Source: Methanocellales archaeon (GTDB lineage Archaea > Halobacteriota > UBA148). Taken from it: a DNA stretch of 55,895 nt. The notes beneath the pieces were generated by a model. That model ran no database searches. It saw nothing but the letters and a program-made list of their open reading frames with translations, and had not been told where the DNA came from. The position numbers and the translations under genes were made by a program. Positions 39,867 through 50,768 of the stretch are shown in pieces. Each line of letters opens with the position of its first letter. The stretch's first letter is position 1. The DNA lies in NCBI GenBank assembly GCA_030019435.1, contig JASEEV010000004.1, forward strand, positions 1 to 55,895, in the 5' to 3' direction.

Positions 39867-40196
39867 ATGAGACTCATAACCATACACAACAATCTGACTG
39901 GTTTTATACTCGCATTGGTGTTGATCATGCTTGGGAGCGCTTGGGGCAGGAACTATGAGCGCAAATACATGGGGGCTGTGGTTCTGGCATTGATAGGTCT
40001 TCTCGCAGTCTATGGTGCAATGGTCGTTGATGCCACTTCACTAGGGAGAATGTGTGCTGGGTTATTTGCCTTGGTCGCAAACGTGATTAATTGCATAGCA
40101 ATGAGGGAAAAGCAAAAGGACATGTTCTTCTTAGCTATGTTCATCGTCGCGTTAATAGCGATCAATGCGATGATAGGCTTTGCGTTATTGCCTTGA
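39867..40196 (+). CDS. small polytopic membrane protein
   Basis: 109 residues from ATG 39867 with four hydrophobic spans (LTGFILALVLIML, YMGAVVLALIGLLAVYGAMVV, RMCAGLFALVANVINCIAM, MFFLAMFIVALIAINAMIGFALL). I do not recognise the family. No charged catalytic cluster is visible. The longer frame from 39840 has no ribosome-binding site. Its stop overlaps the ATG of the decayed winged-helix gene. Confidence 0.65.
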   Translation: MRLITIHNNLTGFILALVLIMLGSAWGRNYERKYMGAVVLALIGLLAVYGAMVVDATSLGRMCAGLFALVANVINCIAMREKQKDMFFLAMFIVALIAINAMIGFALLP

Positions 40197-40482
40197 TGAT
40201 CAAATGTGATAGCCTGGGCGTTCTGAAGATCCTCATGAGGCGTTATCCCATAACGTTATCTGAATTTCAAAAAGAGCTGGGCGTATCCAAACTTGAGCGA
40301 GGGATCAAAAGCCTACAGAGGAATTTTAGCTCTGGACGCTCTCCCAGACAAAGCTTTCACCCGACTGCTGAGAGCGGAAGACCACAAAGAAAAAGCTGAG
40401 AGAGTACGAGGATGTATGGATAATCAACCAAATGGGATTTGCCTCAGACCTACTTGACTGCTATTGGCTTTTCTGCCCTTAG
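40196..40482 (+). pseudogene. winged-helix regulator broken by two frameshifts
   Basis: The first frame reads MIKCDSLGVLKILMRRYPI, then TLSEFQKELGVSKLERGIKSL, a winged-helix start. The second frame continues RGILALDALPDKAFTRLLRAED, and the third continues KKLREYEDVWIINQMGFASDLL to a stop at 40480-40482. The pieces join smoothly if two bases are restored in the AGAGG run near 40318 and one change is made in the A-run near 40390. It overlaps the preceding membrane protein stop (TGATG). Confidence 0.5.
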
Positions 40483-40835
40483 ACCTTCTTCTCGCCCCAT
40501 TGTCTGACGAGCATCCCTATATCTGTGTCTGCAAGTTTCCATGTGAATTCGTCGAGCAGTTTTCCTGTGGGACTCTTGTCATTGAACTTGTAAAGCGTTA
40601 TTCTACCTACGATCTTAGTAGGCTTCATGACACCGTAGTGGAGCAATCTATCCTTTAGTTTAAACACAGACGTCTTAGACACATCTGCACATTCTGCTAG
40701 CTCCGAAAGGTTATACTCGCTGTCAGGGTGTGCAACCAGCGTATCTATGATCCGTATCTCTGGGTGATCCCCAAATATCGCAATCAGTGGTATCTCGTTG
40801 GGCACCCCCTTAGGTAGTTCCTCTTGTGATCCCAT
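40479..40835 (-). CDS. winged-helix transcription regulator
   Basis: About 118 residues. The middle reads IRIIDTLVAHPDSEYNLSELAECADVSKTSVFKLKDRLLHYGVMKPTKIVGRITLYKFND, a winged helix of the ArsR/MarR-like archaeal type. A helical tail follows (LLDEFTWKLADTDIGMLVRQWG). A GAGGG motif 9 bases before ATG 40835 favours that start over 40844. It is divergent from the gene at 40963, with repeated sites in between that it may bind. Confidence 0.85.
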   Translation of the reverse strand: MGSQEELPKGVPNEIPLIAIFGDHPEIRIIDTLVAHPDSEYNLSELAECADVSKTSVFKLKDRLLHYGVMKPTKIVGRITLYKFNDKSPTGKLLDEFTWKLADTDIGMLVRQWGEKKV

Positions 40836-40874
40836 TTTTATCATCCCTCTGTTTAGTATAGTGCATTCTCAAGT

Positions 40875-40940
40875 ATTATAAATGTTACTGTTAATATGAA
40901 AATTACAGTTAATATTACATAATAGTAAACTATATATGTC
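40875..40940. promoter_or_regulatory. divergent promoter region with repeated TTACTGTTAATAT sites
   Basis: TTACTGTTAATAT (40885-40897) and TTACAGTTAATAT (40903-40915) are direct repeats 18 bp apart. A minus-strand CATTTATAATAC box (about 40873-40884) faces the winged-helix gene. A plus-strand CTATATATG box (40930-40938) is spaced for a leaderless start at 40963. The repeats probably bind a regulator that controls both genes. Confidence 0.5.
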
Positions 40941-40962
40941 ACCATAGCGTACTATAAGGGGA

Positions 40963-41214
40963 ATGGCGTTGAGTCAGATTGAGAAAAAGGTGTTAAAAAA
41001 GCTCATGCGACATACATACGTCGGCAAAAGACATACTGCTAAGGACAATATCCCCAAGGGCTTTCCGAAAGACGAAAGAGGAGATGTCAGGAAGGCGATC
41101 AAAAGCCTTGTCAGGAATGGCTATCTGATCGAATATCCGACAAGTTATGGTATCCATGTGAGCATCGATCCTGCTAGAACGGATGAGATCAAGGAGATTC
41201 TTGGTATTGGTTAG
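40963..41214 (+). CDS. small helix-turn-helix-like protein
   Basis: 83 residues: MALSQIEKKVLKKLMRHTYVGKRHTAKDNIPKGFPKDERGDVRKAIKSLVRNGYLIEYPTSYGIHVSIDPARTDEI. The segment DVRKAIKSLVRNGYLIEYPT...HVSI looks like a winged helix (recognition helix, then wing). It resembles short archaeal HTH proteins of unknown role. A TATA box 25 bases upstream implies a leaderless transcript. Confidence 0.7.
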   Translation: MALSQIEKKVLKKLMRHTYVGKRHTAKDNIPKGFPKDERGDVRKAIKSLVRNGYLIEYPTSYGIHVSIDPARTDEIKEILGIG

Positions 41215-41232
41215 AAATTGTGATATCAACTC

Positions 41233-42465
41233 TTAATCACAGTCTTTTACCACTTCTCCTATCAAGTAGGTTACCCGTGCTTCGGTGATTTCCACCACAC
41301 ATCTTTCGCCAAGCGCTAAATCCTCTTGGATGACTATGTTTTTATATGAGGAATCTCGTGCGATCACCGAGTTCTCTCTTCCTTTCTCGGTCACGATCAC
41401 GTCTGCAAGCGAGCCGATAAACGAGCTGTGAAGTTCAGATGCGATCTCATGATATGCCTTGGTGAGCGCTCTCGACCTCTCCTTCTTGACTCGCTCAATG
41501 ACATCAGGCATCTTTGCGGCAGGCGTATTTGGTCTAGGAGAGAACCTGGTAATGTTTACCTTTATGGGTTTGGTTTTTTCCAGCAATAACATCGTTCTCT
41601 CAAAGTCCTTTTCGCTCTCATCAGGATATCCCACGATGAAATCAGTGGAAAGTGTAAGATCCGGAAAGCGTTCACGAAATGCGTCCGCTATGTGAACATA
41701 ATCAGAGACGGAGTAGCCCCTGTTCATGCTTTCCAATATACGATCAGAGCCAGATTGAACGGGCAGATGTAAGAACTTGAACACCTTTGGATCATCGAAT
41801 GAGCCCACAAGGTCATCGAGGATGTCTATCGTAGTAAGAGGATTCATCATTCCCACTCTGATGTAAAAATCGCCATCGATTTCTGTAAGTGCATCCAACA
41901 AATCTGGTAAGCGAACGCCGATATCCAGTCCGTACGCAGCGGTATCTTGTGATGTGATCAGTATTTCCTTCGCTCCTGCTTCCACTAATCTTTTTACCGA
42001 GTTGACGATTGCCTCTAGGGGATAACTCTCTAGATCGCCCCTTGCTTGTTTCACGATGCAATATGAACATCGCCCAACACAGCCATCTGAGATAGAAACA
42101 GCACCGGTCACACCCTCCAGCGCTATGGGGATTTCGTGTTTTGCTGGAGCATGACCACCTAACATCTTCGCCAGGGAGGGCATGGATCGCGGGGTGATCA
42201 CTTTCCAAGCGAGATCTGCAACGAGAGCGGGTTGAGCTGCTGGCAAACAACCCGCAACGATGACTTTTTTCTTTTTCAGCTCCCTCAGGCGCTTGATCAT
42301 TCTGCGTTCCGTCCTATCGGTCACAGTACATGTATTTATGATTATGACATCCGAGCTCTCAACGTTTTCAGCTATTTCGTAGTCGTTTTGGAGTAGGATT
42401 GCTTTGATACGCTGTGAATCGCTTTGATTTGCTGTACAGCCGTATGTCTCAATATATGCCTTCAT
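41233..42465 (-). CDS. MiaB-like tRNA t6A37 methylthiotransferase (archaeal)
   Basis: A radical-SAM methylthiotransferase of about 410 residues. Auxiliary cluster cysteines lie in ETYGCTANQSDS, NTCTVTDRTE and VAGCLPA; the radical-SAM motif is DGCVGRCSYCIVKQARG. A C-terminal TRAM domain (VIVTEKGRENSVIARDSSYKNIVI) completes the architecture. By family it adds a methylthio group to t6A37 of tRNA. ATG 42465 gives a 4-bp overlap with trmJ, better than 42480. Confidence 0.92.
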   Translation of the reverse strand: MKAYIETYGCTANQSDSQRIKAILLQNDYEIAENVESSDVIIINTCTVTDRTERRMIKRLRELKKKKVIVAGCLPAAQPALVADLAWKVITPRSMPSLAKMLGGHAPAKHEIPIALEGVTGAVSISDGCVGRCSYCIVKQARGDLESYPLEAIVNSVKRLVEAGAKEILITSQDTAAYGLDIGVRLPDLLDALTEIDGDFYIRVGMMNPLTTIDILDDLVGSFDDPKVFKFLHLPVQSGSDRILESMNRGYSVSDYVHIADAFRERFPDLTLSTDFIVGYPDESEKDFERTMLLLEKTKPIKVNITRFSPRPNTPAAKMPDVIERVKKERSRALTKAYHEIASELHSSFIGSLADVIVTEKGRENSVIARDSSYKNIVIQEDLALGERCVVEITEARVTYLIGEVVKDCD

Positions 42466-43154
42466 TTTCTGATCCGCCATTCCGTTTTCCGCAATATGCC
42501 CCTAAGGGTTTGCACCTCTCTTCCTGTTAGCATCGCTCTTCCAAGTATCCTACGCAGCATCAATAGTGTCTTATCCCGCTTATGTTTGGGATAGTTTATT
42601 TGCTCAAGGACAGATCGCCAATGCTCATATAACCTTTCTATGTCATCGTGCTTGGCTAATTTGATCTTTCCTCTAGGAGCATCGCTCAATTCGTAAAGGA
42701 TCACAGCCGCAGCATGGGATAAATTCATCACTGGGTATTCCTCGCTGGTAGGGATGTTCACGATCATATCGCATTTCTTGAGCTCCTCGTTGCTCAATCC
42801 GATATCCTCCCTACCAAAAACCAGAGATATCACTCCTCCCCTCTTATTCAACTTCTCTTTTAGTTCGGCTGGAGTATAAAACGGCATCCTAACGTGTTCA
42901 TCGTTTGTTGTTCCGGCAATTCCAGTCGCCCCTACTATTAGATCTGAAGTGGCGGTGGCTTCCTCCCATGAGCGAGCGATTTTGCAGTTATCCAAGATAT
43001 CTGTGGCATGTGATGCCATGGCCTTGGAAAGATCGCCCAATTCAGGCGGATTGATTAACACCAGGTCTGTGAAGCCAAAGTTCTTCATCGCTCTCGCGAC
43101 GGAACCAACGTTGCCCTCATATTTTGGTTCGACGAGCACGACCCTATACTTCAT
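42462..43154 (-). CDS. trmJ: SpoU-type RNA methyltransferase, TrmJ-like
   Basis: A 230-residue SPOUT-fold protein: [82 protein letters not shown] are the three SpoU motifs. The archaeal homolog 2'-O-methylates C32 of tRNA. A C-terminal helical extension is present. It overlaps moaC by 11 bp and the methylthiotransferase gene by 4 bp, so it is the middle of an operon. Confidence 0.9.
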   Translation of the reverse strand: MKYRVVLVEPKYEGNVGSVARAMKNFGFTDLVLINPPELGDLSKAMASHATDILDNCKIARSWEEATATSDLIVGATGIAGTTNDEHVRMPFYTPAELKEKLNKRGGVISLVFGREDIGLSNEELKKCDMIVNIPTSEEYPVMNLSHAAAVILYELSDAPRGKIKLAKHDDIERLYEHWRSVLEQINYPKHKRDKTLLMLRRILGRAMLTGREVQTLRGILRKTEWRIRK

Positions 43155-43611
43155 CCTTCACCTTTTTGACCACATGAATGTCCTTAATGGCGGTAAACGG
43201 ATAATTTCCCGTTTCATCTTTTTCTGCAGACTTGACCATGTCCCAGATCGTGAGCAATGCGACGCTAATACCATGGAGCGCCTCCATTTCAACGCCAGTC
43301 TTTCCTACGGATTTCACTCCTACGATGGCTTTGATATATTGATCCTCGATCTCGAAGTCGACGTCTACGCTTGTGATCTGGATGGGGTGGCACATCGGAA
43401 TGATCTCTGATGTTCGCTTAACCGCCTGTATGGTCGCAATTCTAGCAGTGGCTAGCACGTTTCCTTTCTCCACGGCACCATCCTTTATGGCTTTGATTGT
43501 AGAGGGGCGAAGTTTGATCTTACCAGTTGCAATTGCATGTCTAGCAACTGCTTTTTTATCGCTGATATCTACCATCTTTACTTTCTCACCCTTGACATGT
43601 GTAAATTTCAT
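43144..43611 (-). CDS. moaC: cyclic pyranopterin monophosphate synthase MoaC
   Basis: A 155-residue molybdenum/tungsten cofactor enzyme. [40 protein letters not shown] (the MCHP motif) and [31 protein letters not shown] (the TGVEMEAL and KA/S-x-EKD motifs) are all intact. It sits between nnr (1 base upstream) and trmJ (11-bp overlap) in a mixed operon. Confidence 0.96.
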   Translation of the reverse strand: MKFTHVKGEKVKMVDISDKKAVARHAIATGKIKLRPSTIKAIKDGAVEKGNVLATARIATIQAVKRTSEIIPMCHPIQITSVDVDFEIEDQYIKAIVGVKSVGKTGVEMEALHGISVALLTIWDMVKSAEKDETGNYPFTAIKDIHVVKKVKDEV

Positions 43612-43612
43612 G

Positions 43613-45049
43613 TCAATCCCTCATAGCCTTTGGAATATTGTCTATGACATCCGTCGCCAATAGCCCAAATCCATATCTCTCGAATGCGAGATCGCCTGCC
43701 TTGCCGTTTATGAACGCTCCAGCGACAGCCGCCAGAAATGCATTATTTTTAGCATATAGTGCTCCTACGATGCCGGCAAGCACATCACCTGTTCCGCCAA
43801 CGGTCATACCTGCATTGCCAGTTCTATTCATTTTTATAGAGGCACCATCTGATATTATGTCCGTTTTCCCTTTTAGCAATACCACGACGTTGTTCTCCTT
43901 GGCAAATTTTTTCACCACAGCAGCTCTCTTCTTCCGATCCTTTGGAACCTCTGCTCCACACAATAATTTGAGCTCTCCAGCATGTGGAGTTATGATGCCT
44001 CCATCCAAGGGAAACTCCAGCGCACCCAATGCATCTGCATCGATCACGATCCTTTTGCACAATGGAATGATCGCCCTGATCGCCCTATTTGTCAACTCGC
44101 TCTTGCCCAAACCCATTCCAATCACCACGACATCATGCTTTAGTATCAGTTCTGTTATGATCGGCACATCATCAGGGACGAGGACATCAGATGTCAGAGG
44201 TGAGATGATCAGGTTTGGCGAGAACGATGCGATTATATCTGCGACACTAAGAGGTGTGGCAACGGTCACAATATCCGCACCTGTTCGAAGTGCCGCCAGT
44301 GCTGCTAATGCAGGAGCACCACTATATGCACCACCCCCGATGACTAATATGCATCCATTGTCACCTTTATGACTTTTTGCATCTCTTGGCGCAAGCAGCT
44401 GGAGATCTCCAGGTCCTGCAAACAATTCCGCATCCTTTGGAACGCCGATATCTGCAACCTTTACATTTGGAACGTTCACTAGCCCTTTCTTCATCTTATG
44501 AAAGGTAATGGTTATGTCTGGATTAACCATTTTCTCACCTTTGCCAGTATCTGGGTCCATCCCGCTTGGCACATCCACCGAAACCACAAATCCTCTAGAT
44601 ACGTTGATCAAATCTATCGCACTCGCCTCCAGCTCTCTAATTTTTCCATGAATACCTGTCCCAAATATCGCATCGATGATCACATCCGAGCTTGCGATAC
44701 GCGCAGGATCAAGATCTTCTGGGCTGTGCGCCTCCCTTAGAATCACTCCGGTGTTTTTTAGCTTGTCCCGATTGGTTTTTGCCTCCTTTGTCCTTATCTC
44801 TCTGGCATGACCAAGCAAGATCACATGGATGTTAAATCCTTCCAGATATCGGGCAGCGACAAATGCGTCTCCGCCATTGTTGCCCCTTCCAGCAAGGATT
44901 GTGATCTTGCCCTTGGTAAACCGCTCTCTCACCGTAGATGCGATTGCTCTACCGGCATTCTCCATCAGTTCCAGACGTGAGACGCCAAGATATGCCGCAT
45001 TGGTATCTATCGCTCTCATTTGCTTTGACGTGATTATGCTCATAGACAT
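43613..45049 (-). CDS. nnr: bifunctional NAD(P)H-hydrate epimerase/dehydratase
   Basis: About 478 residues. The N-terminal YjeF_N epimerase domain (about 1-210) starts [35 protein letters not shown] and has [19 protein letters not shown]. The C-terminal ribokinase-like ADP-dependent dehydratase has [45 protein letters not shown] and [19 protein letters not shown]. It repairs hydrated NAD(P)H. ATG 45049 is preferred because GGGAG lies upstream; the frame extends to 45094. Confidence 0.94.
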   Translation of the reverse strand: MSMSIITSKQMRAIDTNAAYLGVSRLELMENAGRAIASTVRERFTKGKITILAGRGNNGGDAFVAARYLEGFNIHVILLGHAREIRTKEAKTNRDKLKNTGVILREAHSPEDLDPARIASSDVIIDAIFGTGIHGKIRELEASAIDLINVSRGFVVSVDVPSGMDPDTGKGEKMVNPDITITFHKMKKGLVNVPNVKVADIGVPKDAELFAGPGDLQLLAPRDAKSHKGDNGCILVIGGGAYSGAPALAALAALRTGADIVTVATPLSVADIIASFSPNLIISPLTSDVLVPDDVPIITELILKHDVVVIGMGLGKSELTNRAIRAIIPLCKRIVIDADALGALEFPLDGGIITPHAGELKLLCGAEVPKDRKKRAAVVKKFAKENNVVVLLKGKTDIISDGASIKMNRTGNAGMTVGGTGDVLAGIVGALYAKNNAFLAAVAGAFINGKAGDLAFERYGFGLLATDVIDNIPKAMRD

Positions 45050-45117
45050 TACAATCTCCCATCTGGAAACCCTATAAGGTTTATGTTTGCACACCCATAT
45101 ATAGAAAAGGTGATATC

Positions 45118-45501
45118 ATGTTTCCGGGAATGAGGGGGATAAGCCCGAAAAAAATGAAACAAATGATGAAACAGATGGGGATCGATATTAAGGAAATTGA
45201 GGGTGTGGAGGAGGTCATCATTCGAACGGCAGACCGTGAAATTGTTTTCCATGATGCAGAAGTCACGATCATGGATGCTAGGGGCGTAAAAACGTATCAA
45301 ATCACTGGGATGCCAGAAGAACGCCCTGGGGAGGAAATACCAGAGGCAGATGTTCAGCTTGTGATCGAACAGACTGGCGTTACTGAGGGTGAAGCCCGAG
45401 CGGCGTTGAAAGAAGTCAAGGGGGATCTGGCGGAAGCGATAATGAAGTTGAAAAGTGATGGCTGTGTTAACGGACGGAAGCATGGTCTTACTCAAAGGTA
45501 A
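45118..45501 (+). CDS. nac: nascent polypeptide-associated complex protein NAC
   Basis: A 127-residue archaeal NAC. The N-terminal [23 protein letters not shown] leads into the NAC beta-barrel ([35 protein letters not shown]). A UBA domain follows ([36 protein letters not shown]). It binds nascent chains at the ribosome. The last 15 codons overlap trmI, so the final residues are not family-typical. Confidence 0.95.
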   Translation: MFPGMRGISPKKMKQMMKQMGIDIKEIEGVEEVIIRTADREIVFHDAEVTIMDARGVKTYQITGMPEERPGEEIPEADVQLVIEQTGVTEGEARAALKEVKGDLAEAIMKLKSDGCVNGRKHGLTQR

Positions 45502-46201
45502 AAAGCGGGAGTTTTTCGTGAAAGTTTCAGAGGATGAACTACATACCGACCTGGGCATCCTTCAGCTAAAAGAGTTACGTGAAAAGAGATTTGGGGACAT
45601 CATCACCACGCATCTAGGTCATGATTTCGTGATCCAAAAGCCTAAGACACCAGATTTTTTCCGTCATTGCAAGCGCGTAGGGGCTCCAATGGTGCCAAAA
45701 GACATTGGAATCATCATCGCGTACACGGGTATTAGCAAAGAGGATGAGGTGCTCGATGCAGGAACTGGCTCAGGAATTCTTGCAATCTATCTTGGCAGCA
45801 TCGCAAGCAAAGTGATTACATATGAGAAGAACGCTGAGTTTGTCAAGATCGCTAGGAAAAACATCGAGGCTGCTGGGTTGCGAAACGTCGAAGTGAGGCA
45901 TGGAGATATCATATCTGAGATCGTCCGCTTAGATGAAAAGTTTGATATCGTTACATTGGACATGATGGACGCCGCTCAAGTCATCCCGTATGTAAAAAAC
46001 GTGCTAAAACCAGGCGGCTTCTTGGTGACATACTCTCCTTTCTTTGAGCAAACCAAGGACATAAGGGCGGCGATGGGAAAAGAATTCTCGGAGGTGCGAA
46101 CCCTTGAGTGCATGGAGAGGGAGATCAAGTTCGTTCGAGGGAGAACGCGTCCGAGCACACGCGTAGTCCATACAGGGTTTATCACGATAGCAAGGCTATA
46201 A
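45458..46201 (+). CDS. trmI: tRNA (adenine-57/58-N1)-methyltransferase TrmI
   Basis: A product of about 247 residues. A small N-terminal beta domain ([26 protein letters not shown]) is followed by the SAM-binding Rossmann fold: [30 protein letters not shown] and [11 protein letters not shown]. The C-terminal motif [17 protein letters not shown] is typical. It methylates A57/A58 of archaeal tRNA. It overlaps the NAC gene by about 44 bp in another frame; GTG 45455 and GTG 45464 are alternative starts. Confidence 0.93.
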   Translation: MAVLTDGSMVLLKGKKREFFVKVSEDELHTDLGILQLKELREKRFGDIITTHLGHDFVIQKPKTPDFFRHCKRVGAPMVPKDIGIIIAYTGISKEDEVLDAGTGSGILAIYLGSIASKVITYEKNAEFVKIARKNIEAAGLRNVEVRHGDIISEIVRLDEKFDIVTLDMMDAAQVIPYVKNVLKPGGFLVTYSPFFEQTKDIRAAMGKEFSEVRTLECMEREIKFVRGRTRPSTRVVHTGFITIARL

Positions 46202-46203
46202 TG

Positions 46204-46959
46204 TCATTTTTCTTTCTTTGAATATCCAAGCGCCTTCAAGAGCTCCATCGGCAATGGAATCACAACTGTGGTCGCCTTTTCTGCTGTAGCATCTGATATC
46301 GTTTGCAAAGTGCGTATGAACATGCCCCCTTCTTGTTCACTCAGTATTTTAGCTGCCTCTGCTATTTTTTGAGCAGCCTGCATCTCTCCCTCCGCATGGG
46401 TGATCCTTGCCCTCCTGTTTCTTTCCGCTTCTGCCTGAGATGCCATCGCTCTCTGCATCTCTTTTGGCAACTCGACATCTTTTATCTCAACCGCAGTGAC
46501 TTTGATTCCCCATGGATCCGTCGCCTCGTCGACGATCTCCTGTAATCGCTTGTTCAGCTTCTCCCTCTCTGATAGCAGCTCATCCAGCTCAGCTTGTCCT
46601 ATCACGCCTCTCAACGTTGTCAGCGCCATCTGAGAGGTCGCATAATGGTAGCTCTCCACTTGCGTAACGGCCTTCTCTGGATCCATTATTCTGTAATATA
46701 CGACCGCATTTACCCTTGTGGTGACATTGTCCCTTGTAATCACCTCTTGCGGCGGAACGTCAAACGTTACCGTTCGTAGATCCGTCCTAACCATCGTCTC
46801 AAATATGGGTATGATGAAAAACAGTCCAGGTCCTCTTGCACCCATGAGTCTACCCAACCTGAATATCACGCCCCTCTCGTATTCTTTCACGATCTTGATC
46901 GCAGATGATAAGAATAACAGCACTAAAAGTACGATGCCGTACAGTATCATTTCAAACAT
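46204..46959 (-). CDS. stomatin-like SPFH-domain protein (slipin)
   Basis: A 251-residue membrane protein. One N-terminal span ([18 protein letters not shown]) is followed by the SPFH domain ([57 protein letters not shown]) and a coiled coil rich in Ala/Glu ([25 protein letters not shown]). It follows the NfeD-protease gene by 6 bases; stomatin and NfeD act together in membrane quality control, and NfeD can cleave stomatin. Confidence 0.94.
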   Translation of the reverse strand: MFEMILYGIVLLVLLFLSSAIKIVKEYERGVIFRLGRLMGARGPGLFFIIPIFETMVRTDLRTVTFDVPPQEVITRDNVTTRVNAVVYYRIMDPEKAVTQVESYHYATSQMALTTLRGVIGQAELDELLSEREKLNKRLQEIVDEATDPWGIKVTAVEIKDVELPKEMQRAMASQAEAERNRRARITHAEGEMQAAQKIAEAAKILSEQEGGMFIRTLQTISDATAEKATTVVIPLPMELLKALGYSKKEK

Positions 46960-46965
46960 ATCTCA

Positions 46966-48219
46966 TCACCTCTTCTTGACTTTTCTCACTATTAAAGTTA
47001 ATCCCCTTCTATCAACGATCTCCACGATATCACCTTCCTTGATCCCATCCGTCGATTCTGCGCTCCATATCTCCCCTCTTATCCTCACGATGCCCGTTGG
47101 ATCTATATCCGAATATGCTTTGCATGTTTCCCCGATCAGTCCTTCTGCACCAGTTGTCGGTTTCATCCTCCTCGTTTTTATCACCGCACTAACTCCAAAT
47201 ATGAAAAATGCTGCAGAGGCGCCAGCCATACCAAGCACGATCAATCGGAACGTTCTGAACCATCCCTCTGGAAGTAAAGGCTCTTGTGGCAACATGAGCG
47301 CCCCTAGTATGAGGCAAATGACGCCTCCCAACGTTAAAATCCCATAGGTAGGCGTGAGCGCTTCTGCGATGAACAATATCACTGCGGCAATTATCAGGGT
47401 CATACCAAACACACCAACGTCAAACGTTCCAAGACCGTACAATGCTAAGATGAGGCAAATCGCGCCTATCGTCTCTGGCACATATGTTCCAGGTGAGCTG
47501 AACCCAAATATGATTCCATACATTCCCACTAGGAGTAATATGAACGCTATTTGTGGGTTACTGAGCAGATCGATGACATCATCACGTAGCGTTCTCTCTC
47601 GCGTGTATATTTCAGCATCCGCCATGTCCATTTTACCAAGTAGGTCTGGAACATCCTCTGCAATTATATCGATAATGCCTTTTTCCAGCGCCTCACTGGA
47701 AGTGAGCGCCAAATTCTCGGTGACAAATCTCTCTGCGATGTCAACTGGTCTCCCCCCTTCCTCAGCGATGCTTCTGATATACGCCATCAGAAACTTTATC
47801 GTTTTCTCGTCGGCGGGCTTTGGTTCTCCCATTGGGTCGGACGTCACAGGCATGCAAGCACCACATGTAGTTCCAGGCGACATAGCTGCCACATCTCCTG
47901 CAAGTAGAATGTACGTTCCTGCTGATGCAGCGATGGCACCCCTGGGTGAGACATACGTTATCACTTGGATGGGGGAATTGTCGATGGATCTCACTATGTC
48001 CAGCGTTGCGCTCACAAGCCCTCCAGGTGTATCAAGCTTGATCAACGCCGCAGATGCACCCATGCGTGCTGCATCTTCTATCCCATTCTCCACATGAAGT
48101 GCGGTGCCAGCGGTTACCATCCCCTCGATCTCAATGACATACACCTTCTCAGTTGATGCACCAGCAATGCATGATGTCAGAAGCAGCGCCAGAATGACTA
48201 ACAATGCGCACTTTTTCAT
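46966..48219 (-). CDS. NfeD-type membrane serine protease (ClpP class)
   Basis: 417 residues. The signal sequence (1-22) ends in a possible lipobox-like LLTSCIAGA. A ClpP-like domain (25-215) has ALIKLDTPGGLVSATLDI, VSPRGAIAASAGTYILLA (nucleophile serine in ASAG) and a lysine region KTIKFLMAYIRSIAE. Several membrane spans (240-370) and a C-terminal OB-fold NfeD domain (GLIGETCKAYSDIDPTGIVRIRGEIWSAES) follow. It is the operon partner of the stomatin-like gene. Confidence 0.93.
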   Translation of the reverse strand: MKKCALLVILALLLTSCIAGASTEKVYVIEIEGMVTAGTALHVENGIEDAARMGASAALIKLDTPGGLVSATLDIVRSIDNSPIQVITYVSPRGAIAASAGTYILLAGDVAAMSPGTTCGACMPVTSDPMGEPKPADEKTIKFLMAYIRSIAEEGGRPVDIAERFVTENLALTSSEALEKGIIDIIAEDVPDLLGKMDMADAEIYTRERTLRDDVIDLLSNPQIAFILLLVGMYGIIFGFSSPGTYVPETIGAICLILALYGLGTFDVGVFGMTLIIAAVILFIAEALTPTYGILTLGGVICLILGALMLPQEPLLPEGWFRTFRLIVLGMAGASAAFFIFGVSAVIKTRRMKPTTGAEGLIGETCKAYSDIDPTGIVRIRGEIWSAESTDGIKEGDIVEIVDRRGLTLIVRKVKKR

Positions 48220-48324
48220 GGTGACAGCTCACCCTCAAAGCATATGGTTATCGAGGAGGTTAAGGTTTCCTATTGTTTGTATCAGAAGCCCAGAACAAAT
48301 AATTTTAACTGATCTCAGATGAAG
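48220..48324. other. intergenic stretch behind the NfeD promoter
   Basis: It holds the upstream region of the NfeD gene (minus strand). AACAAATAATTTTAACTG near 48294-48311 is AT-rich but I see no gene. Confidence 0.3.
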
Positions 48325-48432
48325 TCACTCAAACGATCGGGACCACAGGTGCTCACACATCGTCTTGCAGAAACCTGCGCTTGCGTCTCCAAACTCTTCG
48401 GTGTATTTCATACCGCACCAGATGCACCGCAT
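48325..48432 (-). CDS. putative 35-residue zinc-finger peptide
   Basis: Reads MRCIWCGMKYTEEFGDASAG, then FCKTMCEHLWSRSFE. The C-x2-C and C-x3-C pairs with an aromatic spacing look like a small zinc ribbon. GGGGG lies 6 bases before ATG 48432, and a TTATGTATG box lies about 35 bases upstream. The gene lies between NfeD and pyrB. It is too short for certainty, but the regular cysteine pairs make a real gene plausible. Confidence 0.45.
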   Translation of the reverse strand: MRCIWCGMKYTEEFGDASAGFCKTMCEHLWSRSFE

Positions 48433-48528
48433 TCCCATCCCCCAACTCAGTTGTACCCTATCTCATACATAACCTTTGGGGGTTTAGTAACTATAGCTTT
48501 CCAACCACCAAGACAAGTCCATATTTGA

Positions 48529-49970
<1,442 letters not shown>

Positions 49971-49973
49971 ATT

Positions 49974-50768
49974 TTAGTAAATATGTCGATCGGTAGGAAA
50001 CGTCCCCTCCTCGACCTCTTTTTTATATTCCTTAGATGCCTCCAGGATGACTTTTCTCAAGTTCGCGTACCTCTTCACGAATCTTGGAGCGAAATCATAG
50101 AATCCCAGGAGATCGTGGGTTACCAAGACCTGGCCATCGCAATGAGCTCCTGCACCGATGCCAATGGTTGGAATCTTAAGTTCCTCAGTGATCTTTTTTG
50201 CCAGGTTGGAGGGCATTCCTTCCAATACGATTGAGAAGGCTCCTACTCTTTCAACAGCCTTTGCATCGTTCAGTATCTTTTTTGCAGCTTCAGGAGTCCT
50301 GCCCTGAACTTTATAGCCCCCCATCTGGTGTATGGATTGTGGCATCAAGCCAACGTGCCCCATGACGGGGATGCCAACTTCTGTCAGCGCTCTGATTTTA
50401 TCCTCAAATGCCAAACCGCCCTCTAGTTTGACTGCTTCCGCTCCCGCTTGTATCAATCTGCCAGCATTTCTCAGAGCCTCCTCCCTACTAAAGCATGACA
50501 TGAAAGGCATATCGCTAACCACCAAAGCGTTCTTTACGCCCCTAGAAACTGCCTTTGTGTGATGGATGATGTCTTCCATCGTCACGGGAATGGTATTCTC
50601 ATAGCCCAAGATCACGTTCCCCAAGGAGTCTCCCACCAACAAGATATCGATTCCCGCTTCATCCAATATCTCTGCTAGGGGATAATCATAGGCAGTGAGC
50701 ATGGTGATCTTCTTTCCGGATCTCTTCATTTCCATCAATCTTGGCACGGTGATCTTATCTCTTCTCAT
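49974..50768 (-). CDS. panB: 3-methyl-2-oxobutanoate hydroxymethyltransferase
   Basis: A 264-residue ketopantoate hydroxymethyltransferase. [55 protein letters not shown] and [51 protein letters not shown] and [20 protein letters not shown] are all present. It makes ketopantoate for CoA synthesis. Its ATG overlaps the HMG-CoA reductase stop by 4 bp, so CoA precursor and mevalonate synthesis share a transcript. Confidence 0.97.
   Translation of the reverse strand: MRRDKITVPRLMEMKRSGKKITMLTAYDYPLAEILDEAGIDILLVGDSLGNVILGYENTIPVTMEDIIHHTKAVSRGVKNALVVSDMPFMSCFSREEALRNAGRLIQAGAEAVKLEGGLAFEDKIRALTEVGIPVMGHVGLMPQSIHQMGGYKVQGRTPEAAKKILNDAKAVERVGAFSIVLEGMPSNLAKKITEELKIPTIGIGAGAHCDGQVLVTHDLLGFYDFAPRFVKRYANLRKVILEASKEYKKEVEEGTFPTDRHIY

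Noticed and set aside
43638-44372. 244-codon plus-strand frame opposite nnr
   Set aside because: A shadow frame; the minus-strand product carries complete epimerase and dehydratase motifs.
47354-48097. 247-codon plus-strand frame opposite the NfeD protease
   Set aside because: No family resemblance and no translation signals; NfeD motifs on the other strand are clear.
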